Positions 39,802 to 49,185 of a DNA stretch of 64,000 bases are shown in pieces. Source of the stretch: Caulochytrium protostelioides (taxonomy: Eukaryota > Chytridiomycota > Caulochytriomycetes > Caulochytriales > Caulochytriaceae). The position numbers were made by a program, and so were the translations under genes. The stretch spans positions 1-64,000 of the forward strand of contig ML014213.1 of NCBI GenBank assembly GCA_003615045.1. The letters are read 5' to 3'. How positions within the stretch are numbered: position 1 is the stretch's first letter; the number at the start of each line of letters is the position of its first letter. The notes under the pieces were generated by a model. The model did not search any database. It saw only the letters and a program-made list of their open reading frames with translations, and was not told the origin of the DNA.

Positions 39802-41550
39802 ATGAACTTCAAGTTCGACGATCTGGTGAACGCCGTCGACGTCCACAGCATCAAGTCGTTCGTCACGAAGGTTACCAATGCTGTCAACAACTATACCGAA
39901 TATGAAGTCAAGGTCCGCGAAGCGACCAATGACGAGCCTTGTAAGGGGGGACATCACGGGATCACCCGGACTTGCTCGAATGGCATCGCTCGGCTCGGCC
40001 CATCAGCAACATGGACTCACTCCCCGGAATGTGTTCTACGGTCTGTTTTTCTGTGTTTATCTGCGACTGGCGATGCGGGTCGTGACGTGCATCACACATC
40101 GGGTGGTCATGCCTAGGGGGCGCGAGCTCGACATTAATGCGCGACATTGCGAATGCCACCCACCACTAGTAAGTGATTCTTGCGCCACAGGGGCCATGCT
40201 TTCTGCGTGAAGTGCTCGGCAGCCCGATGCCGGGCGGGTCACAGCGTCGGACTCACCGAGGGCGACTCACCTCCGACCTCTTCTTGCTCTCGTGATCAAC
40301 CCTCCGATCGTGGCGGCTATGATAGTGAACACTATACCTACATCATGGAGACCATGTTCAAACGCATGTCGGACCAGACCCCGGAAAACTGGCGCCAGGT
40401 CTACAAGGCCCTGCAGCTGCTGGAGTTCCTGATCAAGAACGGCTCGGAGCGGGTGGTCGACACCGCGCAGTCGCAGCTGTACATTCTGCGTTCGCTGCGC
40501 AACTTCCACTATATCGACGAGAAGGGGAAGGACCAGGGGATCAATGTGCGCAACCGCTCGTCAGAAATCGTGACGCTGCTCGGCAGCACGGACATGATCC
40601 GCGACGAACGCAAAAAGGCTAAGCAGAACCGCGATAAGTACCAGGGCGTCTCGGGAGGCATGGGTGGGTTTGCGGGCGGCAGCGGCAGCAGCGGCGGCGG
40701 CAGCGGCGGCTTTGCGGGCACCGGCAGCCGCTACGGGGGCTTCTCCTCCGAGAGCTACCGCGCCTCCAGCAGCGCTTACGGCAATCGCGGCAGCGCCGAC
40801 GCCTACGATCACGCGGGCGCCAGCCAGCGCCGCGAGTCGCCGTCGCCGACACGCCATGACGCCGCCCGGCCATCGCCCACGGCCGCTCAGCCGGCGCCCG
40901 CTCCGCCGGCGCCCGCGCCCGTCATGGACCTCATCTCGCTCGACGAGCCGACGCCCGCGCCCGTCGCCGCGCCGTCCGCCGGCGGCGGCTGGGCCGACTT
41001 TGCCGCCGCGCCCGCCGCGCCCGCCGCCGGCGGGTTCGCCGACTTCAGCGCGTTCCAGGCCGCGGCGCCGAGCGCCGCCATGCTCGCGCCCACGCCGTCG
41101 CCGGCCGCCGCCGGGCCGATCGCCGACCTGATGGGCGCCGCGGCCGCGCGGTCGGCCGCGGCGCCGGCGTCGGACGACTTTGCGGACTTTGGCGCGTTCG
41201 CGTCGGCGCCGCCGACGACGACGACGCCGTCGCTGTTCCAGCCCGCGGGCGCCACCTCGGCCGGCGGCATCGGCGGCATCGGCGTGCGTCCGGCGACCAC
41301 GACGCCGTCCGCGATGGCGGGCGGCAAAGCCACGACCGCCGCCGCGCAGGACCCGCTGGCCGCGCTCGTCAACCTGGATGCGAGCTCGCTGCTGGGGGCC
41401 GGGACGCGGCCGGCCTCGAAGGGCCCCACGCTCAACAGCATCCAGAAGCCGTACCAGCCCCGCCCGGCGACCACCTCGCCCGCCTTCCCGGCCCAGAAGC
41501 CCCAGAACCCCGCGTCCCAGGGTTTCGCCGACTTGAGCGGACTGATCTGA
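39802..41550 (+). CDS. ENTH-domain adaptor, Ent3/epsinR type (three exons)
   Basis: Joining exons 39802-39940, 40117-40168 and 40326-41550 gives 472 codons including the stop, a protein of 471 residues. The joined frame restores a complete ENTH domain (about 1-145). Exon 1 ends NDEP, the first junction makes the conserved Trp, exon 2 adds GASSTLMRDIANATHH, and exon 3 continues EHYTYIMETMFKRM and later YKALQLLEFLIKNGSERVV and KGKDQGINVR. The sequence resembles yeast Ent3 and animal epsinR (CLINT1), which bind PI(4)P and gamma-ear adaptors in trans-Golgi and endosome traffic. The tail is Gly/Ser-rich, then Ala/Pro-rich, with acidic-Phe motifs (DDFADFGAF, GWADFAA, GGFADFSAF) of the kind recognised by gamma-ears. 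A gamma-ear protein is encoded at the right end of this window. Confidence 0.9.
39941..40116 (+). other. Intron 1 of the ENT3/epsinR gene
   Basis: The 176-base intron starts GTAAGG and ends CTAG. It is phase 1: the T left by exon 1 plus GG from exon 2 makes the invariant Trp of the ENTH domain. Removing it is needed to keep the conserved protein sequence. Confidence 0.88.
40169..40325 (+). other. Intron 2 of the ENT3/epsinR gene
   Basis: The 157-base intron starts with a perfect GTAAGT and ends GATAG, with a C/T-rich tract at about 40266-40310. It is phase 2: TA from exon 2 plus T from exon 3 makes a Tyr in the third ENTH helix region. Confidence 0.88.
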
Positions 41551-41648
41551 TCGTGTCGACGTTCGACAGCACGAGACGAAGCAACACGCAACGACAGTTT
41601 CTTGATTCCGTATCTATCTCTATCACACCGTATGATGAAGGTCGAGGA

Positions 41649-44600
41649 TCACAGGCAGCGTCGCTTCGCTTCGGGGCGCAGCGCGGGAGCATCGTCCGCC
41701 ATCGTCGCTTCGGGCGCGGCAGCCGCCGGCTCGGCGGCGCTCGCTGCCGATCCCGCGGCCGGCGGCACCACGGCGCTGAGGTTGGCACGCATCGTGAAGA
41801 GCGTCGTCTGGTTCTTGCGGCGTGGGACCGCTTCGATGCTCGACGGCGAGCCCGGCGACCCGCCCGCCGGCGGCGTCGGCTTCGCGAAGGGGTTCCGGCG
41901 CTTCACCGCGGCGGCCGTCGCCTCGGGCGTCGCGGCGGCCCCGGCAGCCGACGGGGGTGGCGCCACCGTGAGCGGCGACAGGGGCATCGGCAGCCCCGGC
42001 GAGGCCGTGCTCGTCGTCTTGACGAGGGGCGACGACGGGATGGCCGCACGGGACGGCGAGTTCACGGACGGCGAGTTCACGGACGGCGCCGGAGGCGGCG
42101 CCGCAGGACGGCGGACGGCCGGCATCGCGAGCATCGGATGCGCCGCGGGCCCGGCGGGATGCTCGGCCTCAAGGCGCTCGCTTTCGGTCACCGCGCGCTG
42201 CTCGATCATGCGCTGGATGCGCTCGGCCAGCAGCGGGAAGCCGTGGTGCATAGCGATCTTGACAGCGCCCTCGAGCGAGCGGCGGCCGTGCAAGCAGCCG
42301 GCGAGGTCGTAGGCACGGGGGATCTTCTCGGCCTTGCAGGCGGCCTGGATGAGCAGCAGGCACGATTTGTCGAGGGCCATCTCGGTCGCCAGGTCCTGCG
42401 CCGCGGGGTCGTCGGCGGCCGCGGCGCCGGGCGGCGGGACGGGCGCGAACAGCGGCGTGCGGGCGCGGTCGTACACGAGCTGCTCGCGCAGTCGCTTTTC
42501 CTCGAGCGACCCCGCGGGCGTGTCCATCGCGAGCAGCGGCAGCCGCGCCGGCAGCGTGTGCAGGATCGGCTGCGGGAATTCGGGCATCATCTGCCCGCCG
42601 CGGCCAACGGCGGCCATCAGCCCCGCCGCCGTGAGCCCGACCGGCAGCACGCGGTCCTGCTCGCCTACGAGCCCCGCCTCGACGGCCTGGCGCGTGTCCA
42701 GGAACGGCACCCAGACAGGGTCGGGGTACGCATGCATAACGCGCAGCACGCCGCGGCTGTCGTAGGTCACGGGCGCCGGCGTGGCTGTCGTCGCGCCGCT
42801 GACGAAGCCGACCCATGCGAGCTGGCTTCCCGAGCTCAGCGGCAGCGGGCCCTGAGCGGCGCAGTGCGCGGGCGTACCCGTATTGCCCGTGTGGCGCATC
42901 ACGTATGTCGTGTATTGGAGGCGCTGGTGCGTGCTGAGGTCGCGACCGTCGCCGAGGCCGAGCGCGCGGCCGCCGTGGTACACGACCATAAGCATCTCCT
43001 CGGCACCGGCGACCGTAACCGGGGGCCCGGCCAGCGAGATGATGCCCGTCTGGATGCCCGACAGCGTGAGGAGGCGCAGATAGAAGTGGTCCGTGGCGGC
43101 GACCGCATACCGCCGGGTGAGCGCGATGGACACGATGGACTCTTTGGCGTCCATCGTGACGGACCAGTTGCCGCCGCGGCCCCACGAGTCCTGCGCGCGG
43201 CGGAAGAAGAGCGTCGACGCCGTCGACGCCGTGCCTTCGCTCGCGAGCAGCGCGCCCTGCGGGCTGAGTGCGCCCATCGTGTACCCATCGTGGTCGGTCA
43301 GATGGAACGAGCGCTGCGCCTCGTCGTGGAAGGTCACTGACACCTGCGCGTGGCTGTCGCCCGGGATCGACGCGATCGTGCCGACGAGGTTGATACACAG
43401 GAACCGGGCGTTCTTGTGCTTCGCCGCGCCGTGAGCGTGCGGGCGCAGCGCTTCGAGACCGAGCCCCCCGGACAGGCCGCCACCGCGCGCCAGCGGCGGA
43501 TACGCGCCGCACTGGACCGGGCCCTGCGAGGCGTCGCGCCACGCAAACTCGGGTGCCGCCATCGACCGCGACCCGCGCATGCCAGGCCGCAGGCGCAGGC
43601 GCCCCCCGTGCTCGGCGTCCTCGTCCTCGTCGAGCGCCCCGCTATCGTCCAGCAGACGCCGGCGACTCTGCATCGTATACGCGCGCTGCTGCGCGCGCGA
43701 CTCGAGCGGGTTCACATACCCGGCGCCATCGTCGTCGACGACAAAGTCCGCGTCGGCCATCGCCATCTGCTCGTCACCGTTGCCGTCGGCTTCGCCGTCG
43801 TCGTCGTCGTCGTCAGTCGCTTCCAAATCATCGCCTTCGCCCTCCTCGTGCTCGTGGGCGCCGGCGTGGGTCGTCGCGCCGCGGTCGGGCTTCTCCGCGG
43901 CGTGCGCGCCCTCGTCCGTATCGGACACATCGGCCACGTCGTCAAAGAGCCGCTTCAGGGCGGACCGCTGCTTCACGGACTGCGCATGCTGCGTCTGCAC
44001 GACGGCCTGCAGGCTTGGGCAGCCGTTCGCCGGCAGCTCGTCTGTCACGTGCGACGGCAGCGCGACGGTCGCTGAAGCCTGCACCGACGCGACCACGTCT
44101 TGGAGGAGCGCGGCTTGGCCTCCCGCCTGCGCCACGAGCAGCAATGTATCCCGTTTGGCGTTGTAGTCCATCCGGGACCACGTGCCCGGCACGCGGTGGA
44201 CGACTTCCTGTTGCCACGGATTGAACACGGTCACCTGGCCCTCGGTATCCCGCAACAGCAAGAAACGGCCCGTGACGCCCCACGCTAGCTGGACGAGCGG
44301 CGCGGCGTGCCGCATCCCGGGCCGCGTCGGGTTGGGACGGCCCTCGCGATCCAGCGTCTTCAGCGTCACGCCGCGGGGGTAATGGAACAAGCAGACCGTG
44401 TTCTGCGCATTGACATACGCGAGCACGGCGCCTTCGTCGGGACGCCATGCCAGCGTGCGCGGGGCCCGCGCCACCGCGTCCTCGCCGCCGTCGGCGGCGC
44501 CGTCGGCGCCGGGGATGCCGGCGTCCCCGCGCGCCACGGCATTCGGCAGCGTGTGCACGGCGCTCGTCTCCACCGCGTTGCTGGGGACCGCCACTGGCGC

Positions 44601-45158
44601 CGCTGCCGCCGCGGGCTCGGGGAGGTACCAGAACTTGATGGCGCCGTCGGCGCCCGCAGAGGCAAGGAGATCGCCGCCGTGGTGCCAGGCGAGGGCGTGC
44701 GGCATGCGCGCATGGCCGGCAAGGACGCGGGGGGGATCGGACAGGGTGCCCGCAGCGGCGCCGTCCCGCGGCGGCGCCGGGAGCGGCACGATGCGGATGT
44801 CGGGGGTCTCGGCGACGACGGCGACGGCGACGGCGCGGTGGCGCGGGCGCACGGCCACGTGGCGAATGGGCAGTGCGGCGCGCACGAGCGAGCGGCTGAA
44901 CGTGCCCTCCGGCAGCGCGAACATGTAGACATACGCGTCGGCGCCGCCCGTGAAGAGGTGGTGGCGCGTCGAGGCGACGGCCGTGACCGGGCCGGTATGT
45001 TTCTCACGGACCCGAATCGGCGTGCCGGTCAGCGTGGCGTCGGGCCACAGCGCGACGCGGCTGCCGGTGACCGTGACGACCTGCGCGCCGTCTTTGCCGG
45101 CCCACACGAGATCGTCGACGGGCGCTGCGGCGCCCCCGATGGGCGTCGGCGCCGCCAT
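41649..45158 (-). CDS. CTF4: Ctf4/Mcl1/WDHD1 replisome adaptor
   Basis: From the ATG at 45158 the protein has about 1169 residues; the frame is open farther upstream to 45650 but begins there with TTG and low-complexity sequence. Residues about 1-330 form a WD40 propeller starting DLVWAGKDGAQVVTVTG. An acidic region follows (about 430-500). Residues about 585-900 are the SepB/Mcl1 propeller, starting ARFLCINLVGTIASIPGDSH and containing FHLTDHDGYTMGALSPQGAL. A helical bundle lies at about 925-985 (KSCLLLIQAACKAEKIPRAY). The tail carries the KRRNPFAKP motif common in the family. Ctf4 trimers link the CMG helicase to DNA polymerase alpha and to cohesion factors. No HMG box is seen, in line with fungal rather than vertebrate members. 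It is convergent with the ENT3 gene, only 98 bases away. Confidence 0.93.
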   Translation of the reverse strand: MAAPTPIGGAAAPVDDLVWAGKDGAQVVTVTGSRVALWPDATLTGTPIRVREKHTGPVTAVASTRHHLFTGGADAYVYMFALPEGTFSRSLVRAALPIRHVAVRPRHRAVAVAVVAETPDIRIVPLPAPPRDGAAAGTLSDPPRVLAGHARMPHALAWHHGGDLLASAGADGAIKFWYLPEPAAAAAPVAVPSNAVETSAVHTLPNAVARGDAGIPGADGAADGGEDAVARAPRTLAWRPDEGAVLAYVNAQNTVCLFHYPRGVTLKTLDREGRPNPTRPGMRHAAPLVQLAWGVTGRFLLLRDTEGQVTVFNPWQQEVVHRVPGTWSRMDYNAKRDTLLLVAQAGGQAALLQDVVASVQASATVALPSHVTDELPANGCPSLQAVVQTQHAQSVKQRSALKRLFDDVADVSDTDEGAHAAEKPDRGATTHAGAHEHEEGEGDDLEATDDDDDDGEADGNGDEQMAMADADFVVDDDGAGYVNPLESRAQQRAYTMQSRRRLLDDSGALDEDEDAEHGGRLRLRPGMRGSRSMAAPEFAWRDASQGPVQCGAYPPLARGGGLSGGLGLEALRPHAHGAAKHKNARFLCINLVGTIASIPGDSHAQVSVTFHDEAQRSFHLTDHDGYTMGALSPQGALLASEGTASTASTLFFRRAQDSWGRGGNWSVTMDAKESIVSIALTRRYAVAATDHFYLRLLTLSGIQTGIISLAGPPVTVAGAEEMLMVVYHGGRALGLGDGRDLSTHQRLQYTTYVMRHTGNTGTPAHCAAQGPLPLSSGSQLAWVGFVSGATTATPAPVTYDSRGVLRVMHAYPDPVWVPFLDTRQAVEAGLVGEQDRVLPVGLTAAGLMAAVGRGGQMMPEFPQPILHTLPARLPLLAMDTPAGSLEEKRLREQLVYDRARTPLFAPVPPPGAAAADDPAAQDLATEMALDKSCLLLIQAACKAEKIPRAYDLAGCLHGRRSLEGAVKIAMHHGFPLLAERIQRMIEQRAVTESERLEAEHPAGPAAHPMLAMPAVRRPAAPPPAPSVNSPSVNSPSRAAIPSSPLVKTTSTASPGLPMPLSPLTVAPPPSAAGAAATPEATAAAVKRRNPFAKPTPPAGGSPGSPSSIEAVPRRKNQTTLFTMRANLSAVVPPAAGSAASAAEPAAAAPEATMADDAPALRPEAKRRCL

Positions 45159-45560
45159 CGTCTCTGTTCGCTGTTCTCGGTGTTCTCCGCGGCGATGCGT
45201 TGCGTTGCGATGCGATGCGATGCGATACCAGGCTGGCGCGGGCCGTACCGACAGATGCCGATGTGTTGTAAGGCGGTTGTTGGGAATGGAGGAGACGTTC
45301 GATCGACGCGGTGAAACACAAGATGGCGGCTTCCGTAGCGCATCGAGTGCAGACCGTTCAGCTGATGGCAGGACCCAGACTTCAGCGGCGCCGATGGCGG
45401 AGCCTCCCTCGGGTGTTTCCGGTACCCCACATGGCTTTGACGCGAGTCCCGATGCATTGCGCGTCGCTCGTTTAATCGGCCAGGTATTCTCAGCCTTGAT
45501 GCTTGCAGCTTGCTCCCGTCTCGGGCTGGTGCGGCTGCGGCGTCGGCCACTCCCGCTCCT

Positions 45561-45596
<36 letters not shown>

Positions 45597-47433
45597 GCCG
45601 CTGCCGCTGTGGCCGCTGCTGCCGCCATCGTCAGGGTCTGCGCATGTCAACTCTGGCCTTCTTCGCCCGCCTGGGCAGGCCGACCAGCATGCGCCAGTCG
45701 TGCACTAGGGGTCCCCGCGGGACCTACAAGCATGGCAAGCCCAAGCCAAACATCGGGGAAAAGGGGAAAATGCCGCTTGCGCCCACCGGAACGGCGATCC
45801 TCGTTGCGTGCCGATCGGCGACGGCGACGGCCGCACCCCCACGGCGATCGACGCCATCGACGTTTCTCATTAGTCGTGCTTCAATGAGAACAGAGGTGGT
45901 GGGCCCTCCGGTGAGTCGCCTCGCGGTTGATTCTCCCCACCCTTGAAGGGGGCAAACACGCGCTAGCCTGCCTGCAGGCAGGCGTAGTACAGCTGCAGGC
46001 GATGGCGCGCCCAGCGCGACTTCACAAGTCCGAACCCATCTATGCAGTATGAGGCGATTTTTGCTTTGCGGTGCTTGACGCGCGTTCGAGTCCGTTCTGA
46101 AGGTCCAGGAAGGCGTTTTGGACGGCTCATGTGGCCACGAACGGCGGCGCGTGCCGCCTGACGGGTGCCGGGTGGCGCACCAGTGGGCAACCGAGCCGAG
46201 CCGAGCGCGCCTGCCCAGGATGCTCGCCAGCCCACCCGGGCGGCAAACGATACCCCGTGGCGATTTTTGTCGGCCAGGCCCCGGGTTTGGTATTAATAGC
46301 GTCCGGGAGGAAGGTTCCATTTTTAGTTTCGACCTCGGCCGGCCAGGTGCCGTGTGCGAGAAGTACGAGGGCTGCACGAACCGCGATGACGGCCAGACAT
46401 GGAACAGGCCACGGCCGCATCGTATATATACCTATCCGGAGGTATCACGCCCTTCATCGTGGCCTTGGAATGAGCACGCCGAGCGCGAAACGGGGACTGG
46501 CTGGTGCATCGTCATCTTCAACGTCGTATGGTCCCCCCGGACCCCTTTGACTAGGTCTCGCTACACCTTTGTTGCTTGATTGTGACATCTCGCTCGCTCT
46601 TCGCTTCAGCAGGAGGATCTGCTTCCGACCGATCATCCGCCGCGCCGTCGTCTCCCAGCATCTCTGTCCCATTCCTGATAAACACATTGGAGTTTCGTGG
46701 CACCGCGTCCTAACGTCGCCGCTCGCGGCACCCCCGTGCCCGGCCTCCGGGCTTGCGCACGTGTACATACACAGCTTCTTGTTGCCAGATCTTATTCTCG
46801 CCGAAGGTATGTTTTTCTCTTTTGAATAAGCCAGCGGATACCCAAAAAACGTGTGCAACCTCGCAGGATATTTGCGTTCCAACGAGGTTCGTGGGACCTG
46901 TTTTGATCGGCTTCTCACGCATCCACGTGCAGTGACGCCAAGGCTTGATGGACTCACCGAGATGGACCTGACGCTTTTCCGTGTGACGACAACCGTGCCC
47001 TGTCAACGGCGCGGCGTTCCACCCAATGGCCGAACGCGGTGGTTTCCCACTCCTCCTTCGTTGTCTGCCTCTCATGGCTCATTGTCATGGGCAATCAACG
47101 GTCGATGGCCACGTATGAAATTGTGGTCTGACTGTGCTCGTAGCCTCCATTGCATCATCCCTCAAGCCGTCCACTCATCAGCATCACATCCTCAGTATCG
47201 CATCCTCAGTATCGCACAATCAGCATTAGTTTTGGCGCTTTCCGACCTGCTTCATCACTCAGCATTCACCACTTTCACACCGTTCATTACGCACATTCTG
47301 AGCCTTTTCATCCCCTTTCATTGCACTCAGTGTCGCCCCCCGGTCACCTTAAGCCCCCGCGATCCCTCTTTTCCGCATCGATTCGTGAAGAACCCGAAAA
47401 AAAAAAGAAATATAACGCGTTTCAGCAAACTCC
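45159..47433. other. Divergent intergenic region between CTF4 and the F-box gene
   Basis: No gene is recognised in 2.3 kb. A GCC/CCG triplet run lies at about 45563-45598, a perfect 18-base palindrome at 45966-45983, a TATATATA-like patch at about 46421-46432, and a repeated CATCCTCAGTATCGCA motif at about 47186-47218. The last 350 bases are C/T-rich and probably form the promoter and leader of the F-box gene. Confidence 0.55.
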
Positions 47434-48483
47434 ATGGCTCCGCTCATGGCCATGTCGGGCACCGCGATGCTGCCCGGCAGCAGTCGCCCGGCAGCCACTC
47501 ACGTGGCCTTCCGCAAGCCCCGCCTCGCGGCGGCTGGCTCATTCAGTTCGCTCTCGTCGCTGCGGCTCGGCGTCGACAGCGCGTACGCTTCGTCGTCCGA
47601 TCTCGCGTCCCTCGTCCAGAGCAAGAGCCTCGTCAGGCCCCTCGGCCCGCCGCCTCGCAGCCACGTGCAGGCGCTGCCGTCGGAGCTGCTGCTCATGATC
47701 TTTGACACGCTGCCCGTCCCGGCGCTGCTCAAACTCCGACAGGTCAGCCACCAGGTCCAGGAGATTGCGAACCTGCTGCTGCGCCACCGCCTGTCGCGCA
47801 CCCTCGCTGACGCGCAGCGCGCGCTCGACGCCCTGACCGAGACCTACGAGGCCGAGCGCGTAGCGCAGCAGCCGCTGCTGGCCCACTTCCGCCAGTTCCT
47901 CGAACGCGCGAACCAGACCGAGCTCACCGAAGCTACGTGGTTCAGCGCCCCGCCCGCGGAGCTCCAGACCGTTTGCGAGTGCCTCTGCATTCTCCGCGGT
48001 GCTTCCGAGCCGGCGGCCAAGAGCGCGTTCGGCCGCTCGGCCGCCGCGCCCGCCAGTACGTCCCCCCCGGCGGCCGCAGGCCGCCGCCGGGCTTCGCCCA
48101 CTGGTGCAACCACGGCCGCTTCCACCGCGACGGCCACCGCCGCCGCGTCCGAACCGGGCCGCACCACCATGTCGTGGGGCTTTATCCGCAAGACAATGGC
48201 GCGGTACGACTTCCGCACGTGGTTCAGCGGCCTGCCGACGGCCGTCGAGCGCATTCCGCTCGCACACCTCAAGCGCGTCGAGCAGATCATTATGCATGAC
48301 GGGTCCATCACCTACGAGCGGCTGCGCGAGGTCAGCCGCGCGGGGTACAAGCTCCTTATCACGATCGCCGCCTGCCTGCAGTATGGCATGGTTCACCACC
48401 AGCTCAAGGACCGCCAGCAGGCGATCGCGAAACTCTCATCGCAGGTCACGTGCACCGCGCGCTTCCTCACCTATGTGTCGTAA
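47434..48483 (+). CDS. F-box protein with a conserved C-terminal domain
   Basis: The 349-residue protein starts at an ATG at 47434 preceded by an A-rich leader. Residues about 77-120 form an F-box (QALPSELLLMIFDTLPVPAL then LKLRQVSHQVQEIANLLLRH), which binds Skp1 in SCF ubiquitin ligases. A helical stretch follows (about 125-180). A low-complexity Ala/Ser/Thr linker (about 190-240) leads to a C-terminal domain of about 100 residues beginning SWGFIRKTMARYDFRTWFSG and including YERLREVSRAGYKLLITIAA. I recall similar C-terminal domains in F-box proteins of other early-diverging fungi, but no function is known to me. The substrate is unknown. A poly(A) signal lies 120 bases after the stop. Confidence 0.82.
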   Translation: MAPLMAMSGTAMLPGSSRPAATHVAFRKPRLAAAGSFSSLSSLRLGVDSAYASSSDLASLVQSKSLVRPLGPPPRSHVQALPSELLLMIFDTLPVPALLKLRQVSHQVQEIANLLLRHRLSRTLADAQRALDALTETYEAERVAQQPLLAHFRQFLERANQTELTEATWFSAPPAELQTVCECLCILRGASEPAAKSAFGRSAAAPASTSPPAAAGRRRASPTGATTAASTATATAAASEPGRTTMSWGFIRKTMARYDFRTWFSGLPTAVERIPLAHLKRVEQIIMHDGSITYERLREVSRAGYKLLITIAACLQYGMVHHQLKDRQQAIAKLSSQVTCTARFLTYVS

Positions 48484-49185
48484 GCTCCGTACCGCTGCGT
48501 GATCTGATATCCCCCCTTGCTTCGGCCGTTGCCAGATCTCATCACGCTCATATCGCATCGGCCCTCTTTTAGACATTCATAGACCTATTCTACGCACTGA
48601 TCAATAAAAAAATTTCTCTGTCATCGTCGTTCGACCCGTCTAGGACAGTCGACATGCAGGTGAGAAACATGCCCCTAGACAGTGATAGAGACAATGCAAA
48701 ACCTGATTGGGCGCATTGGGCGGAGTGACCGGCACCTCTGTCGGGATCGGCAAAGCAAAGAATCGCGTGGGCTTAGACTTGCGTGTTCGCCTTACTCTAG
48801 CTGCCCCCACCCCCGCCGACGGACCCCTACAAGCGCCACTCAGCCGGTGCTCCCGCTGAACAGCAGTCAGTATCGGAAGTGACATCCGTGCCATGCCACC
48901 CGACGAGTATGCGCATAGACGGCGTCATCTTTAAAACCTACGACCATCATTTACGACCATCGCGATGTCATCGTGACATTTAAGACGACCCGAACCTCTT
49001 TGCTCGCCCCCCGCCGCTGCTTTCGGCCTCTCACGGCTTGTTGATCGGGCACACACCGCCTGCAGCTTCGGCACGCGCGTCTCGACCTCGGCGACCTCCG
49101 CTCGCCGCTCGACTGTGTGGCTTCTCCGCTCTTCCATCGCCTCGTACCGTTGATACCCCGCCAGGGCGCCGCCGACGTCCCCACG
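48484..49185. other. Intergenic region with a poly(A) signal
   Basis: The first part carries the 3' end of the F-box gene, including an AATAAA. The rest is probably the promoter of the next gene; the last 120 bases before 49186 are C/T- and CG-rich. No gene is recognised. Confidence 0.6.
48603..48608 (+). terminator. AATAAA polyadenylation signal of the F-box gene
   Basis: A canonical AATAAA followed by an A run and TTTC lies 120 bases after the F-box stop codon in a locally A/T-rich stretch. It is the clearest poly(A) signal noticed in the window. Confidence 0.6.

Noticed and set aside
40189..40200. CACAG as the acceptor for ENT3 intron 1
   Set aside because: Splicing there reaches an in-frame TGA after five codons and does not give the conserved ENTH sequence.
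40180..40325. Open frame joined to the 5' side of ENT3 exon 3
   Set aside because: It begins with TTG and covers intron 2; its translation breaks the ENTH domain, while the three-exon model restores it.
45159..45650. N-terminal extension of CTF4
   Set aside because: The extension has no in-frame ATG that improves the family match, starts with TTG, and is poly-Gly/Ser low complexity.
46070..46110. Possible tRNA B-box (GTTCGAGTCC)
   Set aside because: The flanking bases do not form a T-stem and no A-box or acceptor stem is found at the right spacing.
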